Positions 7,079-11,199 of a stretch of DNA of 11,199 nucleotides are shown in pieces. A program made the translations under genes and the position numbers. The stretch is taken from the NCBI GenBank assembly GCA_028691175.1, contig JAQUZU010000048.1, forward strand, positions 1,838 through 13,036, read 5' to 3'. The first letter of the stretch is position 1. Every line of letters begins with the position of its first letter. This stretch comes from Candidatus Kapaibacterium sp. Lineage in GTDB: Bacteria > Bacteroidota > Ignavibacteria > Kapaibacteriales > UBA2268. The notes under the pieces were generated by a model. That model searched no databases. It saw only the letters and a list, made by a program, of their open reading frames with translations, and was not told where the DNA came from.

Positions 7079-7687
7079 ATGATTGATGACGCAAAAAAAC
7101 AAGCAATAAAGGAAGAGGATCTCGCGACGGTGCAACGCTGCCTGGAGGGAGATATTAATGCTTTTGCGTTGCTTCAAAAACGATATACGGGCATTGTAAC
7201 TTCGTTAATCAGGCGTATGGTTAAGAATGAGGAAGACGTTCAGGACCTTGTACAAGAGACGTTTATTAAAGCATATAAAGCATTGCCCTCGTTTCAGTCG
7301 CTGTATTCTTTCTCGTCCTGGCTGTACAGAATTGCGTCTAATAATTGCATTGATTTTCATCGAAAAAAACGGGTACAGACTATTTCGCTAAATATGCGGA
7401 GTCCGAGTTCGGAAGATGAAGAAGAGTACGAAATTTCCGACACAGATTACACGCCGGATTTACGAATTCTGGATGAGGAGAAGAAGCGTTGCCTCGATGA
7501 AGCCTTTGCAAAGTTGCCGGAAAACTACAAGCAAATTATGAAATTGCGTCACGAAGAAGACATGGATTATGTGCAGATATCCGAAAAATTGAATCTTCCA
7601 CTCGGTACAGTGAAAGCACATTTGTTTCGTGCAAGAAAAATGCTATACGAACAGCTGAAGCAGAAAAAATACCTCTTTACTTCCTAA
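7079..7687 (+). CDS. ECF-type (RpoE-like) RNA polymerase sigma factor
   Basis: A 202-residue two-domain sigma factor that would direct RNA polymerase to a stress- or envelope-related promoter set. Sigma region 2 (about 30-97) shows FALLQKRYTGIVTSLIRRMV, NEEDVQDLVQETFIKAYKALPSF and FSSWLYRIASNNCIDFHRKKR. An acidic linker (about 108-135, SSEDEEEYEISDTD) follows. Region 4 (about 140-195) has AFAKLPENYKQIMKLRHEEDMDYVQISEKLNLPLGTVKAHLFRARKML, the classical helix-turn-helix. No anti-sigma factor or zinc-binding partner is adjacent. The preceding unknown gene, nine bases away, is the only apparent co-transcribed partner. No Shine-Dalgarno is seen, consistent with translational coupling. The stop abuts the convergent tsaE stop with no base between them. 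Confidence 0.95.
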   Translation: MIDDAKKQAIKEEDLATVQRCLEGDINAFALLQKRYTGIVTSLIRRMVKNEEDVQDLVQETFIKAYKALPSFQSLYSFSSWLYRIASNNCIDFHRKKRVQTISLNMRSPSSEDEEEYEISDTDYTPDLRILDEEKKRCLDEAFAKLPENYKQIMKLRHEEDMDYVQISEKLNLPLGTVKAHLFRARKMLYEQLKQKKYLFTS

Positions 7688-8137
7688 TTACAACTTGGTG
7701 ATATTGATTGTGCGATTATTCTCTTCAACGTCATTTTGTATGATTTCAACGCTGTAGTTGGCGTTTTCTTTCAAAATATTTCCGGACTTATCCGCCCACT
7801 CAATCAATTTAATCGAATTTGCATCATAGATGCAATCGGAAAAACCGATACCCTGCAATTCGTCGAGATTTTTTATGCGATAAAGATCGAGGTGAAATAT
7901 ATCCAATTGCTTAGAATTCAAAGTGCCGACATAGTGATTGATTATTGTAAATGTCGGGCTTGTAACTATGTCCGAGACATTAAAATAATTGCAAATTCCC
8001 TTGATGAATTCGGTCTTACCGGTGCCCAGATCGCCGTAAAATGCAACGATATCGCCGACCTTTAAGTCTTTTGCAAACTTATCACCAAGATCAATTGTCT
8101 CTTGTTCACTATTTGATACGAAATTATACTTTTCCAT
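7688..8137 (-). CDS. tsaE: tRNA N6-adenosine threonylcarbamoyltransferase complex ATPase TsaE
   Basis: A 149-residue cytoplasmic P-loop ATPase of the t6A synthesis machinery, which modifies A37 of ANN-decoding tRNAs together with TsaB, TsaC and TsaD. Visible motifs are the Walker A GDLGTGKT (35-42), SPTF (60-63), the Walker-B-region HLDLYR (82-87), the GIGFSDCIYDANSIKLIEWAD block (96-116) and a family-typical length. The ATG at 8137 gives the standard N-terminus and no Shine-Dalgarno precedes it. None of the partner genes lies in the window. It follows the lipoprotein gene in the same direction but is separated from it by an intrinsic terminator, so it likely has its own promoter. A TATTTTTG element (8149-8142) ends four bases before the ATG, which would imply a leaderless or near-leaderless message if used. 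Confidence 0.96.
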   Translation of the reverse strand: MEKYNFVSNSEQETIDLGDKFAKDLKVGDIVAFYGDLGTGKTEFIKGICNYFNVSDIVTSPTFTIINHYVGTLNSKQLDIFHLDLYRIKNLDELQGIGFSDCIYDANSIKLIEWADKSGNILKENANYSVEIIQNDVEENNRTINITKL

Positions 8138-8187
8138 ACTTCAAAAATACAAAATATTCAGATAACAATTGCAATTATTTGGAAAAA

Positions 8188-8210
8188 TTGTGTAAAATAA
8201 TAAACACAAA
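8188..8210. promoter_or_regulatory. Operator-like palindrome, copy 1 (upstream of tsaE)
   Basis: TTGTGTAA (8188-8195) and ACACAAA (8204-8210) are separated by eight bases; the symmetric core is TTGTGT-N10-ACACAA. It lies 50-71 bases before the tsaE ATG and within the T-rich tail of the lipoprotein-gene terminator. The same spaced motif occurs at 8831-8853. Confidence 0.4.
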
Positions 8211-8239
8211 ATAGAGGCAGACTATGAATCTGCCTCTAT
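8211..8239 (-). terminator. Intrinsic terminator of the NTF2-like lipoprotein gene
   Basis: An 11-bp perfect stem, ATAGAGGCAGA (8211-8221) paired with TCTGCCTCTAT (8229-8239), has a seven-base loop. On the minus strand it lies 22 bases after the lipoprotein stop and is followed by a T-rich TTTGTGTTTATTATTTT stretch. Confidence 0.8.
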
Positions 8240-8260
8240 ATCATTGATAATTCAGAAAGA

Positions 8261-8797
8261 CTATTTCTTCGTTGCCGTTGAATCTGCAACCGGTTCCGTA
8301 GTCGGAGTCGGAGTATTGGAAGTAATACTTACGATACCGCTAACAATTACCCATCTGCCGTCTTGTTTCTCTAAGGTACGCGAAATGCGGAAAAATACAT
8401 GCTGCTTTTCGCCATTTTTCATTTTGATTGTGCCGGGTAAACCAAAAATAACAGATGCTAACGTGCCGCTTGGATCGATTTCAATCCATGTGTCGACCAT
8501 TTCGCCGTATTGAATGTCAAAATGCTCCCATTGACTTTGTATCATACCTTTAAAATCATTCAAAGAGTGGATGACCTCGCTCGAGTCAGAGCCGAAAAAT
8601 ACTACATCTTCGCTCAATGTTTCAATAAGTCTACTGTAGCTTTTTTCGTTAAATGCTGTGTTGTAGTACTTAATTACTTCGAGAATTTTAGTTTTTTCTT
8701 TTGCTACCTGCTCAATACTTAAGTCTTCAGTGTGATTTTTCATGCAAGCAGTCATTGTTAACAAAGTTATACTAAACAGTAAAAATAATTTTTTCAT
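8261..8797 (-). CDS. NTF2/SnoaL-like (DUF4440-type) putative lipoprotein
   Basis: A 178-residue exported protein. MKKLFLLFSITLLTMTAC is a type II signal peptide with predicted lipidated Cys18; the lipobox MTAC is slightly off consensus because Met stands at -3. Residues about 35-160 show the cone-fold NTF2-like pattern: KTKILEVIKYYNTAFNEKSYSRLIETLSEDVVFFGSDSSEVIHSLNDFKGMI..W, then VDTWIEIDPSGTLASVIFGLPGTI and RISRTLEKQDGRWVIVSGIVS. This matches SnoaL_3/DUF4440 proteins, which usually bind small ligands; any enzymatic role is unknown. The tail TPTPTTEPVADSTATKK is low-complexity. The ATG at 8797 has GGAG (8808-8805) at seven-base spacing; the alternative start seven codons upstream has no support. 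A palindrome lies upstream and a terminator downstream, so the gene is probably monocistronic and regulated. Confidence 0.85.
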   Translation of the reverse strand: MKKLFLLFSITLLTMTACMKNHTEDLSIEQVAKEKTKILEVIKYYNTAFNEKSYSRLIETLSEDVVFFGSDSSEVIHSLNDFKGMIQSQWEHFDIQYGEMVDTWIEIDPSGTLASVIFGLPGTIKMKNGEKQHVFFRISRTLEKQDGRWVIVSGIVSITSNTPTPTTEPVADSTATKK

Positions 8798-8829
8798 AAT
8801 AAATCTCCGTAAAATCAAAATTCTTTATG

Positions 8830-8853
8830 TTTGTGTAATTTTCCTTACACAAA
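8830..8853. promoter_or_regulatory. Operator-like palindrome, copy 2 (upstream of the lipoprotein gene)
   Basis: TTTGTGTAA (8830-8838) and TTACACAAA (8845-8853) form a perfect 9-bp inverted repeat with a six-base centre. It ends 33 bases before the lipoprotein ATG. On the minus strand its TTGTGT (8852-8847) is 17 bases from CATAAA (8829-8824), so the palindrome could cover a -35 box and spacer, a classic repressor position. It could instead form an RNA hairpin. It shares TTGTGTAA-N8-ACACAAA with 8188-8210. Confidence 0.5.
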
Positions 8854-8888
8854 TTACGAAAAGAAATTTTTAAATCCAAATAAATAAT

Positions 8889-8915
8889 AAAAAAAAGGCG
8901 AGGTATTGCCTCGCC
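8889..8915 (-). terminator. Intrinsic terminator of rubrerythrin
   Basis: On the minus strand GGCGAGG (8915-8909), a five-base CAATA loop and CCTCGCC (8903-8897) are followed by eight T residues (8896-8889). This is a textbook Rho-independent terminator, 11 bases after the rubrerythrin stop. Confidence 0.93.
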
Positions 8916-8925
8916 CGATATAAAA

Positions 8926-9504
8926 TTAATAGTTTTCGGTATATAATTCTGCATATGCTTGTGAGTGAACGCATGCCGGACACTTATCTAAAGCCGTTTT
9001 GCTTTCATAAACGTAACCGCAATTTCTGCAGACCCATTTAACTTTTGTGTCTTTATTGAATACAGTTCCGTCTGTAACGTTCTTCAATAGAGCAAGATAG
9101 CGTTTTTCGTGTTCTGCCTCGACTTTAGAAATCGTCTTGAAAGCGGCGGAAATTTCGTTGAAGCCTTCTTCTTTTGCAACTTTTGCAAATTCCGGATATA
9201 ATTTTGTCCATTCTTCGTTTTCGCCTTCAGCTGCTGCTTTCAAATTTTCCGGAGTGGTTTTGATGCTGCCTGCCGGGAAACTTGCCGTGATTTCTACGTC
9301 GCCACCTTCTAAAAATTTGAAGAAACGTTTTGCATGCTCACGTTCTTGGGCGGCTGTCAAAGTGAAAATTGCGGCGATTTGCTCGTAACCTTCTTTTTTT
9401 GCAACTTTTGCAAAAAAGTCATAGCGGTTCGATGCTTGCGATTCGCCTGCGAATGATTTAAGTAAATTTTTTTCTGTTTCTGTGCCTTTGAGAGATTTTT
9501 CCAT
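8926..9504 (-). CDS. rbr: Rubrerythrin (diiron peroxidase with C-terminal rubredoxin domain)
   Basis: A 192-residue cytoplasmic protein that reduces hydrogen peroxide in anaerobes and microaerophiles. The ferritin-like four-helix domain (about 1-145) shows ligands Glu21, Glu54 and His57 (EREH), Glu95 and Glu98, then Glu129 and His132 (EAEH). The rubredoxin-like domain has CRNC (Cys159, Cys162) and CPAC (Cys175, Cys178), which bind one Fe and pass electrons to the diiron site. All expected ligands are intact and the length is standard. The ATG is preceded by AAGGAA (9516-9511) at about seven bases. A strong terminator follows, so the gene is probably a single transcription unit. An upstream palindrome suggests control by an oxidative-stress regulator. 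Its presence implies an oxygen-limited lifestyle with exposure to peroxide. Confidence 0.97.
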   Translation of the reverse strand: MEKSLKGTETEKNLLKSFAGESQASNRYDFFAKVAKKEGYEQIAAIFTLTAAQEREHAKRFFKFLEGGDVEITASFPAGSIKTTPENLKAAAEGENEEWTKLYPEFAKVAKEEGFNEISAAFKTISKVEAEHEKRYLALLKNVTDGTVFNKDTKVKWVCRNCGYVYESKTALDKCPACVHSQAYAELYTENY

Positions 9505-9542
9505 TGCATATTCCTTTTTGTTAAGTAAAATGAGTGTTGTTT

Positions 9543-9558
9543 TTCAATTATTATTGAA
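9543..9558. promoter_or_regulatory. Palindrome upstream of rubrerythrin (possible peroxide/redox-regulator site)
   Basis: TTCAAT-N4-ATTGAA (9543-9558) is a perfect 6-bp inverted repeat 39 bases before the rubrerythrin ATG. Its core AATTATTAT is shared with the PerR box of Firmicutes (TTATAATnATTATAA), and the geometry also recalls CRP/FNR-type sites. The regulator is not identifiable from the window. Confidence 0.3.
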
Positions 9559-9652
9559 GTATTTCCTGCAAAATAATTGTATTAAAATCTAAAATAATCG
9601 AATATTTTGGAAATACAATGCTGATTCCGTAATTTTGCAATTCTAGTTTTCC

Positions 9653-9668
9653 CATAAAAATTTTTATG
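9653..9668. promoter_or_regulatory. 16-bp perfect palindrome upstream of the lamin-tail/CotH-like gene
   Basis: CATAAAAATTTTTATG (9653-9668) is self-complementary and ends 23 bases before the TTG start at 9692. Base composition alone makes A/T palindromes more likely, so an operator is only a possibility. The rest of 9505-9691 shows no gene. Confidence 0.25.
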
Positions 9669-9691
9669 ATAATATTTAACAGTATAAAATA

Positions 9692-11199
9692 TTGAGACTG
9701 CAAAAACTGATTATTTTGTGGTGCATGTTCGTGTTTGGCTTGACTTCACTGCACTCGCAAATTGTAATAAACGAGGTGATGCCCTCGAATAATATTTCGC
9801 TTCGAGACGAAAATAATTCTGATGAGGACTGGATCGAACTCTATAATACGTCGGATCGCGATATTAATCTTCAAGGATATAAAATCTATGACGCAAATAA
9901 ATTCGGAAAGGCGTTCGTATTGCCGGATACGACAATTAAGGCACACGGCTATCTGACAATTTTCGCCTCCGATCGCAATTGCGTAACAGAGCCGATCTAC
10001 GCAGTGCGAAATATGTCGTCCGGAATTTACGGAAGCAGCGACAAATTTTTTTATAATTATCGGAGCGTTATCGGCAATTTTATTGCTGTATTAAATATCC
10101 GCTCTGTTCGAAATGCTCCGGCGGAGGCAGCTTGCGGACTTATGCTTCGAAAATCACTCGAAAGTAATGCGGAGTTTGCCGGAATTTTTAGCGAAACTGA
10201 ACTTTCAGGTGCAATAATGGCACAGGAAAGAGAATTTTCGGGTGCTAACCTGAATGTTGCAGAGTTTGCGAGGGCGGTCAAATATCCGAACGAAATAATA
10301 AAGTTAGAACGTCGGGACGACTCGGTTTATGTGTCGTATGTTTATAACGAAGTGGATTATAAGCAACTTCATGCATTCTATTTTCCGAATCCGACTGAAA
10401 TGTATATTGGCGTTGCGGCGACTTCATCCGGAGAGGCAAGAACTGCCGAATTTCTCCTTAACGCTTTAATAATAAATGGAGATACGGTTGCGTTCAATGA
10501 ATTGAGTTCTGCAGAAATCGGCAACAATTCTCAATCCGAAATATATTATATTCGGGAAATCCATACAAATTTCAAATTGAGTGCGACTAAATCAGAAACG
10601 GTTTATTTGTGGGATCCTGCCGGCGAACTTGTCTCTACGCTCACTTTTCCGGCTGTGCCAATATGTTTTCCGTGTGATGTATCGTATGGCAGAGCCGGCA
10701 ATTCGCCTGCTTTTATGCATCCGGCAACTCCAAATGCAGAAAATGCAAATTTCTATTCCGACATTGCCGCAAAACCGCAATTTCAATTTTCGGCGCAATG
10801 GAGTGATAAGCCGGTAGAAGTTTCTATCATTAATAACGAACCTGAAAGCAACATTTACTATACGCTCAATGGCGACGAACCGACGGAAAATGATGCGTTA
10901 TATACCGGTGCACCACTTGTGATTTCGAAAAATTCCGTGCTGAAAGCATTTGCAGTTCGTTCCGGACTATATCCGAGTTATACAGAGACAAAGTCGTTTT
11001 TTATTCGCGACTCGTCGTTGTTGCCGGTAATTTCGCTTTCAATTGATTCGCTTTCTCTTTGGAGCAAGGAATACGGACTGTTTGCAAAGGAAGACATATT
11101 TTTCACACAATATGCCGCCGGACATTTTGAATATTTCGATTTAGACGGACAATTGCAAACGGAAAGTAATTGCGCAGTCAATTTATTCGGAGCCGGAGC
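9692..11199 (+). CDS. Secreted lamin-tail/DUF1349-like/chitobiase-C-like/CotH-like protein, 5' part (3' end outside window)
   Basis: The frame stays open to the window end, giving 502 codons. TTG at 9692 is chosen because it gives a good signal peptide, MRLQKLIILWCMFVFGLTSLHSQ, cut near residue 23; an ATG at 9725 would lose the basic N-region. No Shine-Dalgarno is visible. Residues 24 to about 95 start a lamin-tail domain (IVINEVMPSNN, EDWIELYNTSDRDINLQGYKIYD). Residues about 115-263 resemble a DUF1349-type concanavalin fold (IGNFIAVLNIRSV, CGLMLRKSLESNAEF, IIKLERRDDSVYVSYVYNEVDY, MYIGVAATSS). Lamin-tail sequence resumes at about 287-347 (HTNFKLSATKSETVYLWDPAGELV, DVSYGR). A chitobiase-C-type domain (about 372-438, IYYTLNGDEPTENDALYTG) follows. 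LPVISLSIDSLSLWSKEYGLF and FEYFDLDGQ open a CotH-like region. A cell-surface or secreted role is inferred. Confidence 0.85.
   Translation, partial: MRLQKLIILWCMFVFGLTSLHSQIVINEVMPSNNISLRDENNSDEDWIELYNTSDRDINLQGYKIYDANKFGKAFVLPDTTIKAHGYLTIFASDRNCVTEPIYAVRNMSSGIYGSSDKFFYNYRSVIGNFIAVLNIRSVRNAPAEAACGLMLRKSLESNAEFAGIFSETELSGAIMAQEREFSGANLNVAEFARAVKYPNEIIKLERRDDSVYVSYVYNEVDYKQLHAFYFPNPTEMYIGVAATSSGEARTAEFLLNALIINGDTVAFNELSSAEIGNNSQSEIYYIREIHTNFKLSATKSETVYLWDPAGELVSTLTFPAVPICFPCDVSYGRAGNSPAFMHPATPNAENANFYSDIAAKPQFQFSAQWSDKPVEVSIINNEPESNIYYTLNGDEPTENDALYTGAPLVISKNSVLKAFAVRSGLYPSYTETKSFFIRDSSLLPVISLSIDSLSLWSKEYGLFAKEDIFFTQYAAGHFEYFDLDGQLQTESNCAVNLFGAG

Noticed and set aside
8290..8320. Short GTCGGA tandem repetition
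   Set aside because: It encodes the Pro/Thr-rich C-terminal tail of the lipoprotein and is too short to be a meaningful repeat element.
9746..9946. Minus-strand open frame of 66 codons opposite the secreted protein
   Set aside because: It is antisense to a well-supported lamin-tail segment and has no motif or ribosome-binding site.
1..11199. CRISPR array, insertion sequence, prophage, toxin-antitoxin or defence island
   Set aside because: No direct-repeat/spacer pattern, transposase, integrase or typical small paired toxin/antitoxin genes were seen; the gene content is housekeeping, envelope and signalling.

Overview
The window is about 11.2 kb of AT-rich bacterial chromosome with dense housekeeping and signalling genes. 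It shows no CRISPR array, tRNA, rRNA, transposase or phage gene. The best guess for the host is a Gram-negative member of the Bacteroidota/Chlorobiota/Ignavibacteria/Kapaibacteria assemblage. This rests on a DUF1207-type outer-membrane barrel, an ADP-heptose-type GT9 glycosyltransferase, a PAP2_3 (Aur1-like) membrane phosphatase, a large secreted lamin-tail/CotH-like protein, rubrerythrin, and weak Shine-Dalgarno use in several genes. The phylum is an inference, not a demonstrated fact.

Left block (1-3756, all + strand). The 3' part of a DUF1207-like gene is followed 12 bases later by rsmA (16S rRNA dimethyltransferase), which overlaps a PAP2_3 membrane protein by four bases. After 31 bases comes a soluble REC-histidine kinase. 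The spacing suggests a single transcription unit. It ends only seven bases from the convergent GT9 glycosyltransferase gene (3764-4807, - strand).

Middle block (4808-7687). A 96-base divergent region carries a strong sigma70-like promoter (TTGAAA-N17-TATAAT), whose -10 box overlaps a candidate opposite-strand -10 for the glycosyltransferase. It drives a stand-alone STAS anti-anti-sigma-type protein and a small exported TolB-N/CsgG-like protein. A 14-bp perfect inverted repeat follows. Next come an unrecognised 389-residue soluble protein and, nine bases later, an ECF sigma factor with no anti-sigma gene beside it. The sigma gene abuts the convergent tsaE gene with no intergenic base.

Right block (7688-9504, - strand). 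The genes here are tsaE (tRNA t6A synthesis), an NTF2/SnoaL-like lipoprotein and a rubrerythrin. The last two each end in a convincing intrinsic terminator. The regions upstream of tsaE and of the lipoprotein gene share the same spaced palindrome, TTGTGTAA-N8-ACACAAA, a candidate binding site for one unidentified regulator. The rubrerythrin has its own palindrome upstream.

Right edge (9692-11199, + strand, cut by the window end). This is a secreted multidomain protein in which a lamin-tail domain appears to be split by an inserted DUF1349-like concanavalin-type domain, followed by a chitobiase-C-terminal-type domain and the start of a CotH-like region.

No complete new defence or mobile system is visible. 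The most unusual items are the nested-domain CotH-like protein, the unknown gene coupled to the ECF sigma factor, and the repeated operator-like palindrome. No stretch longer than 300 bases lacks a gene.
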